In this document: piece by piece, positions 21,941 to 34,505 of the stretch
Layout: every line of letters begins with the position of its first letter
How positions within the stretch are numbered: position 1 is the first letter of the stretch
Source: Lutraria lutraria
Lineage: Eukaryota; Mollusca; Bivalvia; Venerida; Mactridae
NCBI GenBank assembly: GCA_964023205.1
Contig: OZ026851.1
Span: forward strand, 10,457,637-10,521,636
Direction: 5' to 3'
DNA: 64,000 bases
The notes under the pieces: model-generated
Seen by the model: the letters and a program-made list of their open reading frames with translations, nothing else
Told to the model about the DNA's origin: nothing
Databases searched by the model: none
Translations under genes and position numbers: made by a program

Positions 21941-22552
21941 TATTATCACATCAAAGCTAATTTGCAAACAAGGAAAGTAATCTCCCAATCAGTTTATTTT
22001 GAGTATGGCTAAGTTCTCATCTTGCTAGCTTTTGGATGCTGATACTTGGAGCATTTCATTGATTTTTGTATTTGTCTGAACACTGGTGCATTTAGGATGA
22101 TTGTGTTATGTCCAGCAAAAACTTGATTAAAGGCTCAAGGCCGCAATATGTCGAAGCCACCCGGGCACCAGTAACTTTTCTTACTGGGGTGGTGTTCTTC
22201 ATCAGGTCTGCATGCCTAGTTCAATTTTGGATCATACTAGTATTTATTTAATAACTGTTAGCATACTGGCATAGCACTTTCTTCCTACCAAAAGATAAAT
22301 GACCGGGTCTGATTATGCAGAAAATGATTGAAAACAAAATTTGTGATTTCTGCGTAATGAATTATTTTAAGTCAAGTTTGCACAGTGTTATAATATATAG
22401 GGTAGGCTTCATCAGTGAAAGCGGTGTAGGATATATGAACTGATGCCACTATGAATTGAATTGGAGAGTAGGAAAGGCAGGTGCCGTTACTTTTTATCCT
22501 TTGTTTGTGAATGATTAATTTTCTTTAATATGTGGTAGTAGTCTTAATTTTG

Positions 22553-22720
22553 TGTCTTATCTTAGAGGAAAATCAACATTTTTGTCAAATTTTCTTGCGA
22601 GGATATGACTTGCTGCGACTGGGAATCGAACACTAATTGTTTATACCTGATGTCACCAAATGTTCATTGACAATGTGTGCACGATGTGCAATGGCATAGT
22701 GTGCACTACCCAGGAGTAAA
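22553..22720 (+). repeat. Direct repeat, copy 2
   Basis: Copy of 21764-21940 about 790 bp downstream, in the same orientation. Both contain GACTGGGAATCGAAC, so they may be part of a SINE or other dispersed repeat. Confidence 0.85.
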
Positions 22721-22724
22721 GACG

Positions 22725-23070
22725 CCCCAACTCCATCCTGTCCGTTAGCATTTACAGTTTTTCCCGATAAATGTTAGAACCCGATTTGCCGGGCTACATG
22801 TCCCTACGTGTCATTATTCTTCATCTTTGTCACGAAAGGCCTCGCCATATATGTTCAATGCTTTGACCACAATCCAGATCTGTCTTCCTGAGGTTTTGTC
22901 CGAGTCGGCTTTCCCTGTAGTACAATATATAGGTTCGTACTCCCTTGGTTTCTTAACTGAATTAAGTCTTCCTGCATCCCAGTCAGATTAGGCGCCCTCT
23001 TACTAGCCAAATGGTTTCATGTCCCGGTATGTCTGACTGAGAAATGACTCAACAACAACAACAAAAATAA
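22725..23070 (+). repeat. Possible SINE with (CAA)n tail
   Basis: A GC-richer insert that ends in GAAATGACTCAACAACAACA and AAAAATAA, a tail form common in SINEs. I cannot identify the head with confidence. Confidence 0.35.
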
Positions 23071-24779
23071 TTTTAACATGTACAGAAATATCTCATATAT
23101 AGGGTCTGAAAAAATCATTTTGATAATTTATGGTATTTGGATAATCAGTCATCGAATAACCAAGCTTTTAATGTATTTGTGTTTTTGTGACCATATTCTG
23201 CTGTTCTGTTTTCTATTTGCAGGTCACCTGATGTGGATTCTGTGGAAAGATGTCATTATGTGGATGCCCTTGTCTGTTTTGCTTGTTTGTGATAAAAATC
23301 TTGTCTGGCCAAATAGACTCTTTTGACTGCAAAGGTGTTCATTTGGTTTGAATGTTAGATAATGTATAGATAGATGACCCTGGTTGATATGGTCTACCAT
23401 TAGATATCCAATTATCATTGTTTGTTTGCGTTCATTTGAACTTTATGTATGCCCATGTTATTTTGAGACAATTTTCATAAAGTGTTGATATATAAAACAA
23501 TTTTGGTTTTTATATGTTAGATTTTAGTATAATCAATATACTGTTGAACTTTAATTTTGCAGTTATAGAGAGTGTGGCCCCATATGCTCTGCAATCTGAA
23601 AATTGACATGGGGTACAGGTTTCCAGATATTTTTTTCCCACTGGGTTTTGATACCTGTTTTTTCCTGGGCCATTCAGTTTGCACATTAGTTTTTGAATGA
23701 TTTGGTAGAGTCATTTATATCTGAATATTTTTAAGTATGTATCTCCTGTTAACCATTGCCTATTTAATGTTACATGATTAAAAGTTTATTTATTGTTCTT
23801 AAAGAAAGAATAAATGTACATGTGAAGTGATATCATGTGTTGGAGTAATGATTAGTTATGTCCAAATTTAACACTTTTGATGAGTTACCACCTATGTTCT
23901 TTGATATTGTTTATTACTTGTCTTAGGGATATTCATTTTAGTTCCTTCTTTCCAGATATCCAAATAAAAATAGAAACCAGTAGTGGGTTTGAAAGAAAGC
24001 AATGATTAACACCAAGGCACTTAAGACAAGTTATAATACTGAAAAATATAAGTGGTTACAAAGCAATTTTGTTAAGTATATATAATAACATTATCTAGAT
24101 ACAATACAATTCTGTGAACACACTGACAACATGGAAACATACAAACAAAGAAATTTATTCAATTATACTACTTGTGTTTTAGTTACATCCAGATTAAAGT
24201 CAGATGTCACATGGCCAAAAAATAGAATGTTCCCAAACCAGTTATAATATACATAATACCATTGAGCAAAATGTATTGATAACTTGAGAAAGTTGTAATA
24301 CTGCATATAGTTGATTTTATTAAACTGTCAAAGCTGAATAATTACACGGTGGCTGAATGTGATTATTTTTACTTCGTGTATTTTATATTTAGGGAATGTT
24401 TATATAGTATTATGTCACGGATAGTAACCTAATCCTAACGTAGCCAAAAATAAATGCAAGCATTGACTGTGAAATCGCACTTCAGCTAATATTGATATCT
24501 TTTGAGCCTCCATGATTGAGTAGTTATGATTTAGCCACTGAGTTGGATTCCAACACATGACCAAACAAAACTTATTCAAGAAAACATTTAATCTACCGAT
24601 TATAATAAAGTTTTATCATGAATGTAATCAAAATCATGAATTTTACAAGCATCCTTTTTAAAAACACAACATAGAAACAATCTTAATAGAATAAAAATTA
24701 ATACATTCCACATCATTTTCCACAAACAGAATTAATATTGACATTGACTCAACCTTCCATCGAAGCAGTACTCTTGAAG

Positions 24780-25500
24780 TTTTAACATAAAAACGCTTCA
24801 TCTCTAAATAATGAATCTTAAGCTCTCATCATCATGAGCAGCAACAATTAAAAAACAAGAATGAACAATGAATCAACAGCAGTCAGTCAACTGCTAATAA
24901 CAAATATTTCATATTAATCATTAACGTAATAACAAAGATTTCATATTAATCATTAACGTCGGCAACTGTAGCAATAACAAAGCAACTATCACAAGATAAC
25001 GATAGCAATCAGCAAAGAGGAATACACCACAGAAATTACACATATAGTTAAGCAGCATAACACCAAATGATGAACCTAATCATCATCAGCAATAACAACA
25101 ACACCAGTGGTCCATTAGCAACAACACCAGTGTTTTTAGACAATCTTCAGCCAAGTAAAAGGTCTGAATGAACTTGACAATCAGAGGCAACAACAACAGC
25201 AGCAACAGCAGCAAAATTAAATCGTAGAACAAACACCAGTAATATTCAGCAATCAAAAATGATTTTATTCTTCAACATAAAATCTCATCATTCTAATCTG
25301 TAGCAAAAACAACTATAACAACTAACAATACAACACCAAATCAACATCAGCAGCAGACAAAATCAATTGCATCAAATGCATTAACAAAATTATATTCCTA
25401 CTTTGTCATCAGCCTAAAACATGAACAGCAACAGCAGAAGCAAACACTAACAACAACACATAATTATCAGGAGAAGAAATTATCTGCAGACTTCATCAGC
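24780..25500. repeat. CAA/CAG-rich low-complexity tract
   Basis: The plus strand is rich in A and C with many CAACAA and CAGCAG clusters (for example ACAACAACAGCAGCAACAGC near 25190). A 32 bp word ending ATATTAATCATTAACGT is repeated twice near 24905-24960. No frame stays open long enough for a polyglutamine protein. Confidence 0.6.
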
Positions 25501-25610
25501 AAAGACATCAATCAAACTGAGAATTCAATTTTGAATTTAAATTTGCAGCTGTTTTCACTTATTAGTTTTAATTTATTTTGTTCTTTGTCAACAAAGACCT
25601 ATACTTTATG

Positions 25611-25975
25611 TATGAGGGGGTTATCCAAAATTACATGGACTTTCTTTATTGTGTAAGAGCTATTTACCGGTAAGATGTTTAGCCGAATTTTGTACACAAC
25701 GTAAAACAAAATATAATAAATAAACACAGAAATTTTCGTATGTATAGCTGTATTCATCATTAAAATACGGGAATTTACGTAAACACATCCTGGCGACTGT
25801 GGAACACTGAGGCGTAATGTTACAAGCCTCAACACCACATGTTAAGTTACTGTTTATCAAAATGATCTCCACCAGCCTGCAACCGCTCATACATATTTGG
25901 TAACCATGCTTCACCGAGACCATACAAATATGTTTAGTGGCGTTCAGCAAGTCTGCAATGGAATCTAATCAATGG
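25611..25975 (-). mobile_element. Mariner-like element, 3' fragment
   Basis: The left end TGAGGGGGTTATCCAAAATT resembles mariner inverted repeats and follows TA. Reading the minus strand into it gives WLPNMYERLQAGGDHFDKQ and then a stop, the usual C-terminal pattern (W-R...GGDHF) of these transposases. The other end is missing. Confidence 0.55.
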
Positions 25976-25979
25976 TCCA

Positions 25980-27395
25980 CAGTTTTCTCTTAACCTCTTA
26001 ATTAACTGATATTGTCACTAGATCTATTAAATTACAAAAAATATTACTATCTTTATTTACTTAAACATGAAAATATCATTAATTATCAATATTGTTAAAA
26101 AGTTTTATTGTTTTGTTTTGACATTATTGTTACATTAATACTTCAAATTAAGTGACCCCCGGGAATATCACGAATCCATAGCAGCCAAATCTGGTCAGGA
26201 TGTGGAACTGTCTTTAGCTGATTGTGATTTTTACGACATACTATTAATACGCAAATTGCCAGATGGAATTTCGCTAGCATTTCCACACGCGAAATGTCCA
26301 GAATTTCAAATTCGCTAAATTTTCAACACGCAGAAATATCAACGTATACAGTATATTTAATGTTCCCCTAATATCTGCACCACACCATCAAAATATAAGT
26401 AAAGTCAGCACTCATTTGTCTCCCTTCATTTACTTCAATATACTGTAACAGAACACTAGAAAGACAAATATAAATCACATTCACGACATGTTGAATTTCA
26501 GATACAGAAGCAAGATGTCTTCGCGTGTAACGTGAAACATGTTAAATATGGTCCCTAGCAGGTTAGATCGCGTTGAAGTATGCATATTTTCCAGAAAATT
26601 ATTTCAGCAATTTTTCAGTTGGGCAAAGTTTTCGTTAATCTACGTACATGTATTAAACAATTGTAAACACATTTATTGTACCAGAATCTTAAATGTTAAC
26701 ATGTTCAAAGAAATATCAGCATAAAATCATTTATAGGCAATTATAAATCACTAGTGGCTTAATGGAATGCAAAATAAGCTACTTGGTCAATTTGGAGTAT
26801 GATTTCAGTAATCTCTTGACCACATGAATGCATGAAACATTTGTATTAAGCACATGAAACGAATTAACAGCAGTAGCGACACTGACAAAAACGATAATGA
26901 AGATTCAATAACTTCAAAAAAAAAAAAACACTTGTATAAAATAAATTCGTAACTATAATTCCTAAATGAAGTATACATACAGCTTTAAAACGAACAGTCA
27001 CTTGTTCTCATTTACCTACTAACCACAGAAAAAATGTTATTTTTGGTCTGGAAAAATTTTGTTTGGTTTGGTAAAAAATCCAAAGTCATCAGACCGACTG
27101 TTTATTAATTGATTATCTTTTACAAACTTTGAACTTATCGTATATAAGACTTCCTAAAAAACTACATTTTCAGTTATTTTGCAAAACAAAAGACTGGCTT
27201 GGACAACTATGACGTGAGAAGATGTTGTAATCAACCTAAATGCAAAAAATCGCTAAACCATAATATCAAAGTATATCTTGCAGAATTGAACTCTACAAAA
27301 ACCATAATAACAAAGTATAACTGATATAATTGAACTACCAAACATGCCATGATTATCATTAATAATTAGTAATGTTTAAAATGTAATTCACTATT
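25980..27395. other. Intergenic AT-rich sequence
   Basis: I see no coding region, RNA gene or recognisable element here. The short frame at 26539-26724 has no recognisable motif. Confidence 0.5.
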
Positions 27396-30300
27396 TGGGG
27401 GGGGGGGCACTAACACAGGTTTTACTGTAATTATACAAATGGCCTTTATCTCCAGGGGGGGCACTAACACAGGTTTTACTGTAATTATAAGAATGGCCTT
27501 TATCCACAGGGGGGGGGGGGGGCACTAACACAGGTTTGAATGTAATTATAAGAATGGCCTTTATCCACAGGGGGCACTAACACAGGTTTTACTGTACTTA
27601 TAAGAATGGCCTCTATCCACAGGGGGGCACTAACCCAGGTTTTACTGTAATTATACAAATGGCCTTCATCCACAGGGGGGCACTAACCCAGGTTTGACTG
27701 TAATTATACGAATGGCCTTTATCCACAGGGGGGGGGGGGTACTAGCACAGGTTTGACTGTAATTATAAGAATGGCCTTTATCCACAGGGGGGGTACTAGC
27801 ACAGGTTTGACTGTAATTATAAGAATGGCCTTTATCCACAGGGGGGGGGGCACTAACACAGGTTTGAATGTAATGATAAGAATGGCCTTTATCCACAGGG
27901 GGCACTAACACAGGTTTTACTGTACTTATAAGAATGGCCTCTATCCACAGGGGGGCACTAACCCAGGTTTTACTGTAATTATACAAATGGCCTTCATCCA
28001 CGGGGGGCACTAACCCAGGTTTGACTGTAATTATACGAATGGCCTTATCCACAGGGGGGGGGGGTACTAGCACAGGTTTGACTGTAATTATAAGAATGGC
28101 CTTTATCCACAGGGGGGGTACTAGCACAGGTTTGACTGTAATTATAAGAATGGCCTTTATCCACAGGGGGGGGGGGGGGGCACTAACACAGGTTTGAATG
28201 TTATGATAAGAATGGCCTTTATCCACAGGGGGCACTAACACAGGTTTTACTGTACTTATAAGAATGGCCTCTATCCAAAGGGGGGCACTTACCCAGGTTT
28301 TACTGTAATTATACGAATGGCCTTCATCCACAGGGGGCACTAACCTAGGTTTTACTGTAATTATACGAATGGCCTTTATACACAGGGGGGGGGGTACTAG
28401 CACAGGTTTGACTGTAATTATAAGAATGGCCTTTATCCACAGGGGGGGGGGGCACTAACACAGGTTTGAATGTAATTATAAGAATGGCCTTTATCCACAG
28501 GGGGCACTAACACAGGTTTTACTGTACTTATAAGAATGGCCTCTATCCACAGGGGGGCACTAACCCAGGTTTTACTGTAATTATACGAATGGCCTTTATC
28601 CACAGGGGGGGGGGCACTAACACAGGTTTGAATGTAATGATAAGAATGGCCTTTATCCACAGGGGGCACTAACACAGGTTTTACTGTACTTATAAGAATG
28701 GCCTCTATCCACAGGGGGGCACTAACCCAGGTTTGACTGTAATTATAAGAATGGCCTTTATCCACAGGGGGGGGCACTAACACAGGTTTGAATGTAATGA
28801 TAAGAATGGCCTTTATCCACAGGGGGCACTAACACAGGTTTTACTGTACTTATAAGAATGGCCTCTATCCACAGGGGGGCACTAACCCAGGTTTTACTGT
28901 AATTATACGAATGGCCTTTATCCACAGGGGGGGTACTAGCACAGGTTTGACTGTAATTATAAGAATGGCCTTTATCCACAGGGGGGGGGGGCACTAACAC
29001 AGGTTTGAATGTAATGATAAGTATGGCCTTTATCCACAGGGGGGTACTAGCACAGGTTTTACTGTACTTATAAGTATGGCCTTTATCCACAGGGGGCACT
29101 AACACAGGTTTTACTGTACTTATAAGAATGGCCTTTATCCACAGGGGGGTACTAGCACAGGTTTAACTGTACTTATAAGAATGGCCTTTATCCACAGGGG
29201 GGTACTAGCACAGGTTTTACTGTACTTATAAGAATGGCCTCTATCCACAGGGGGACACTAACCTAGGTTTTACTGTAATTATACGAATGTCCTTTATCCA
29301 CAGGGGGCACTAACACAGGTTTTACTGTACTTATAGAATGGCCTCTATCCACAGGGGGGCACTAACCTAGGTTTTACTGTACTTATAAGAATGGCCTTTA
29401 TCCACAGGGGGGTACTAGCACAGGTTTTACTGTACTTATAAGAATGGCCTCTATCAACAGGGGGGTACTAACCCAGGTTTTACTGTACTTACAAGAATGG
29501 CCTCTATCCACAGGGGGCACTAACACAGGTTTTACTGTACTTATAAGAATGGCCTTTATCCACAGGGGGGTACTAGCACAGGTTTTACTGTACTTATAAG
29601 AATGGCCTCTATCCACAGGGGGGTACTAATCCAGGTTTTACTGTACTTATAAGAATGGCCTCTATCCACAGGGTGGTACTAGCACAGGTTTTACTGTACT
29701 TATAAGAATGGCCTCTATCCACAGGGGGGTACTAACCCAGGTTTTACTGTACTTATAAGAATGGCCTCTATCCACAGGGGGCACTAACACAGGTTTTACT
29801 GTACTTACAAGAATGGCCTCTATCCACAGGGGGGCACTAACCCAGGTTTTACTGTACTTATAAGAATGGCCTTTATCCACAGGGGGGTACTAGCACAGGT
29901 TTTACTGTACTTATAAGAATGGCCTCTATCCACAGGGGGGTACTAACCCAGGTTTTACTGTACTTATAAGAATAGCCTCTATCCACAGGGGGCACTAACA
30001 CAGGTTTTACTGTACTTATAAGAATGGCCTCTATCCACAGGGGGCACTAACACAGGTTTTACTGTACTTATAAGAATGGCCTCTATCCACAGGGGGCACT
30101 AACACAGGTTTTACTGTACTTATAAGAATGGCCTTTATCCACAGGGGGGTACTAGCACAGGTTTGACTGTAATTATACGAATGGCCTTTATCCACAGGGG
30201 GGGTACTAGCAGAGGTTTGACTGTAATTATAAGAATGGCCTTTATCGACAGGGGGGCACTAACACAGGGTTGACTGTAATTATAAGAATGGCCTTTATCC

Positions 30301-31145
30301 ACAGGGGGGAAATAACACAGGTTTTACTGTACTTATAAGAATGGCTTCTATCAACAGGGGGGCACTTACCCAGGTTTTACTGTAATTATACGAATGGCCT
30401 TTATCCAAAGGGGGGGTACTAGCACAGGTTTGACTGTAATTATAAGAATGGCCTTTATCCACAGGGGGGGGCACTAATACAGGTTTGAATGTAATGATAA
30501 GAATGGCCTTTATCCACAGGGGGAAAATAACACAGGTTAGACTGTAATTATAAGAATGGCCTTTATCCACAGGGGGGCACTAACACAGGTTTGACTGTAA
30601 TTATAAGAATGGCCTTTATCCAAAGGGGAGGCACTAACACAGGTTTGACTGTAATTATAAGAATGGCCTTTATCCCCAGGGGGGGCACTAGCACAGGTTT
30701 GACTGTAATTATAAGAATGACCTTTATCCATAGGGGAGGCACTAACACAGGTTTGACTGTAATTATAAGAATGGCCTTTATCCATAGGGGAGGCACTAAC
30801 ACAGGTTTGACTGTAATTATAAGAATGGCCTTTATCCATAGGGGGGGCACTAACACAGGTTTGACTGTAATTATAAGAATGGCCTTTATCCAAAGGGGAG
30901 GCACTAACACAGGTTTGACTGTAATTATAAGAATGGCCTTTATCCACAGGGGGGCACTAACACAAGTTTGACTGTAATTATAAGAATGGCCTTTATCCAC
31001 AGGGGGGGGGGCACTAACAGGTTTGACTGTAATTATAAGAATGGCCTTTATCCCCAGGGTGGCACTAACACAGGTTTGACTATAATTATAAGAATGGCCT
31101 TAATCCACAGGGGGGCACTAACACAGGTTTGACTGTAATTATAAG
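27396..31145 (+). repeat. ~53 bp satellite with variable G runs, about 70 copies
   Basis: The unit is ATGGCCTTTATCCACAGGGG followed by more G, then CACTAACACAGGTTTGACTG and TAATTATAAGA. The G run varies from about 5 to 14. Two unit types mix: TTTGACTGTAATTATAAG and TTTTACTGTACTTATAAG. In the left part a six-unit block repeats about every 327 bp (marker CCTTCATCC near 27663, 27990, 28321). The long frames across it (for example minus 27666-28403) are repeat artefacts, open in several frames at once. The unit matches the end of pogo-like MITE family A. Confidence 0.95.
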
Positions 31146-31235
31146 TATTAGTAACAGCAAAGTTGAAAAGGGGGATAATTCTGTCAAAATGCATGATAGA
31201 ATTATGGTTCTTTCACTCATTACACTCTAACACCA

Positions 31236-33265
31236 GGGCCCCGTTCTATCAACAAAGCGTAACTTACATCAAAACGTAAGCATAAGTTTACGTTTACGTC
31301 AATATTTACGCTTTACATAAAGTGTTCTACGACGGAGTGCTGATAACATATAAATAACGAATGCGTAACTTTTTGCGTAAGTGACGAAACGTCGAGACGC
31401 AGTCTAAAAGCACTTATTGACATATGACCCGTTACGTCAAAATCGAGCTTTCTATCAATATTAGTGGATGAAATCTATGTAAGAATTAAATAAATAACAA
31501 ATTAGATAATTTCTTAGAGAGGGAGAGCTTCACTGGACAATATCAATTCAACCCTTTGAAAGATATTTCAGTTAACAATTTTTACTCAACCAGACAACAC
31601 TGAATTGCATTAATACATCGATTGAGAATGTGCATAACTTAGTTCTTTTTCTAACTCAAGTCATTAAGATTTTGTAACAAGGTCAACTATAACATAATAG
31701 ACAGTTACATGCACAACCACAGACACCATCAAGTACATACATGCAATACATTAATTATCATATGAATTTTAACACCAACTTTTCAGACTTAATTCAACTA
31801 CCCTGGTGCTGTATATAAATTATGCAGTTTATCTACATGTTCAAGGGTGTAGCCTGCCCTAAAATAATGTGTAGGCACCTTTCTAGGAGGTTTACCGGAG
31901 ACAGATTCTTCAGGGGCATTTTCTGGGCTTGCTTTAGAGTAAAAATATTGCAGTTTTTTCCTTGCTGGATTTATTTATTTTGAGTTTTCAATTACTAGTA
32001 TCAAATGATTTTCTACGAAAGTTGCATAAGTTTAGTACAGTTAGTACTACATGTAAGTTGACATTAATAGAGGCCACAAATGAACTTCCCATTTCAAGTA
32101 GTCATCTATGATTCAGCCAGATTTCTATTCACTGGGGCCCCACCCCCTTCATTTCTTAATGCGTTTTTGTCATTTTTTTAATTCATTTTTCTTCATGTGT
32201 ACTGGATTCAAGGCAAATATGCTTATAAAATTAATAGATCGGTAATTGTTAAATTATGTATGAAGACCTCTAATCAATCTTTACTCAATGTGCTGTTCAA
32301 ATGATGTAATTCACATTTCGAGGGTTTAGCGCAATACTGTTGTAACTTGTTCTTATTTCAATATGAGTAATGACACTGTTGCGCTGAACCCTCGATTTGC
32401 GACAAATGAAATTAATATATTAATCAACTTGGCTGTTTAGGGTATTCACAGAAATGTGGATTTTGAAGGAAGGTTGAATATTGATAAATGAATGACAAGT
32501 AATGTTTTTTTTTAATAAATACAATCCTGTTAACATTTCTTGTTGACCTTTCAATATATAAATTGATAGGAATGAAAGTAATTTCAATGATGACTTTCAA
32601 AAGTCTTTCATATTTGTCGCTGTAATACCTCCTAAATTGGACATGGGACTCGCCATTTAAAATATGGACAGACGCGGGACCCGGCGGAAAAATAAAAGGG
32701 ACACGGGACTCAGAGCAGGTTTTACAGCCCCATACATGATGCGGTCTTGTCAGTGTAGCTGAATAATCTTATCATTTTGTTATGTGCATGTAGCGTAATG
32801 TTTAACACTGAATGGGCTGCCTGCATATATCTTCAGGCTCATTACGTTTGCTATTTACAATGTCAGGTATAAAGAAATTCATGTCCAAACGCACATTATA
32901 TAACTTGGCACAACCCAGCACCACCCTGCACACTTTCTCTGGAGTGAAAAGCATATTTCTTCCACTTTTATGAAGGCATATGTTCAATCAAGATCCCACA
33001 TCCCAATCCCTCAACTCGTTTACCCCTTTATATGGGTGAAATAAATGAATCTTCTGACGTGCCTCAAAATCAAATAGCATCCATAACGCTTTCTTGCAAT
33101 GACTTGTGTAACTTTACACCTAGTCCTAAATGGTGTAAAGTCACGCACGAAATAACGTCAAAAATATTTATGTCAATATTGATAGAACGCCACTTACGCG
33201 TAATTTACGACTTACGTCAAAGTTACGCTTATTTAAAGCGTAAGTACGTTGTTAGAACAGGGCCC
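31236..33265 (-). mobile_element. PIF/Harbinger DNA transposon, degenerate
   Basis: The terminal inverted repeats are GGGCCCCGTTCTATCAAC (left) and, inverted, GGGCCCTGTTCTAACAAC (right), followed by GCGTAA/TTACGC-rich subterminal sequence. The minus-strand frame 32802-32987 contains LFTPEKVCRVVLGCAKLYNV, matching the C-terminal helix of Harbinger (HARBI1-like) transposases. The rest of the transposase is not recognisable, so the 2.03 kb element is dead or non-autonomous. Confidence 0.8.
32318..32395. repeat. ~80 bp hairpin repeat, copy 2
   Basis: Arms TCGAGGGTTTAGCGCAATAC and GTTGCGCTGAACCCTCGA, with the loop GTTCTTATTTCAATATG identical to the copy at 12693-12776. It is inserted inside the Harbinger element. 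Confidence 0.8.
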
Positions 33266-33696
33266 AGATCTAGTTTCATGGGGATCCTTTAAATACTTTT
33301 CAAGTAGTTGTAAGTTACAGAGAAAGCGAGGCTTGTTGCAAATAGTTAAAGAATAAGAGAAACTAAAGCTCGTCACAGAAGTGACAAATATCCCCATACA
33401 CCACTTTGACACAGAATGTTTAAAACCTTAGCTACAAATATTTTTTCAATGATGTAGTTTGCTATGACTTAAAGATGAAAATTTGATTTCTTTCAAGAAG
33501 CAGTTTAACCATGGGTCGTACACATGACACCATGCCACATGCCAGTAACCATTTCTACCAAGTATTTCCAAAATCCTTCAATAGATGACAAAGTTTGACC
33601 AGACATAAAAAATATACCAGCTTTAACTAGAAGGTGTCTAGGCTTACTTCTGACCTATATTAGTTTTCTTGTTTTTACATTATATACATTAAGGTA

Positions 33697-34310
33697 CTGC
33701 TCGAGTCCACTTTTACTGAGTAAAACTATGGAATCATGCCTCGCTTGATGTTTCGCCCAATTCTCGTGTCTCGTTTGATGTCTTATGGTAAAATATCGTG
33801 CCTCGCGTCATGTCTCGTCTGATTTTCGTGCACACGAGATGCGAAGCGTGACACGAAGCGAAGCACGAGATTCCGGCGAAATGCGAAGCGACACACGATA
33901 TTTTATCTTCAAATATTGCCCGATTCTCGTGTATCGCAGTACATGTTCAATCACGAAACACGAAGCGAGACACGAGAATCCGGCGAAACATTAAGCGAGG
34001 CACAATATTTTAACACGAGATATCGCGCAAATATCGCCCGAATCTCGTGTGTTGCATCTAACGGTGCACCATTATTTTATCACGAGAATCAGGCGATATT
34101 TGAAGATAAAATCTTCAAATATCGTTTGTCTCTTCGCATCTCTCCGGAATCTCGTGCCTCGCTTTGTGCCTCGCTTCGTGTCTCGTGTGTCGACCTTTAA
34201 AGGCGACACACGAAAATCAGATGAGACACCAAGCGAGGCACGATATTCTAGCGCAAAATCTCATGATGTGGGATACTGCGACAGTGCGAGATCTCGTGTG
34301 ACAATATCGA
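33697..34310. repeat. Fold-back block of CACGAGA/TCTCGTG words
   Basis: About 600 bp built from short words such as TCTCGTG, CACGAGA, GAAGCGA and TCGCTTCG on both strands, so that many segments can pair with each other. The frames 33785-33994, 33916-34200 and 34049-34372 consist of these words and are not genes. Confidence 0.7.
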
Positions 34311-34424
34311 TGTTTCGCATATTCAATATGGCACTAACCGGATTCCGTATAAAACTGTTGTCAAATTATTAGTAGACATGTAAGCTGACTATATGATTCA
34401 AAAATGTCGATAAGTACATCAACT

Positions 34425-34505
34425 ATTGGCGTAGCGCAGTTGGTAACGATGCTGACTGTAGATGCATTTGTTGTGAAAATATCAGTGTGAGACCGCGATG
34501 GTACT
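34425..34505 (+). repeat. tRNA-like sequence, probable SINE head
   Basis: It contains an A-box-like TGGCGTAGCGCAGTTGGTAA and a weak B-box-like GTGTGAGACCGC at the usual distance. The arms do not fold as a full tRNA. Confidence 0.45.

Noticed and set aside
27666..31000. Long open frames with repeated 'DKGHSYNYSQTC' or 'LWIKAILIITVKP' (both strands)
   Set aside because: They follow the ~53 bp satellite unit and are open in several frames and on both strands at once; no start context, splice sites or conserved domain.
27396..31145. CRISPR-like array
   Set aside because: Units are tandem and contiguous with no unique spacers, in a eukaryotic genome with introns.
33785..34372. Three overlapping plus-strand frames rich in Arg and Ser
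   Set aside because: They consist of CACGAGA/TCTCGTG words of the fold-back block.
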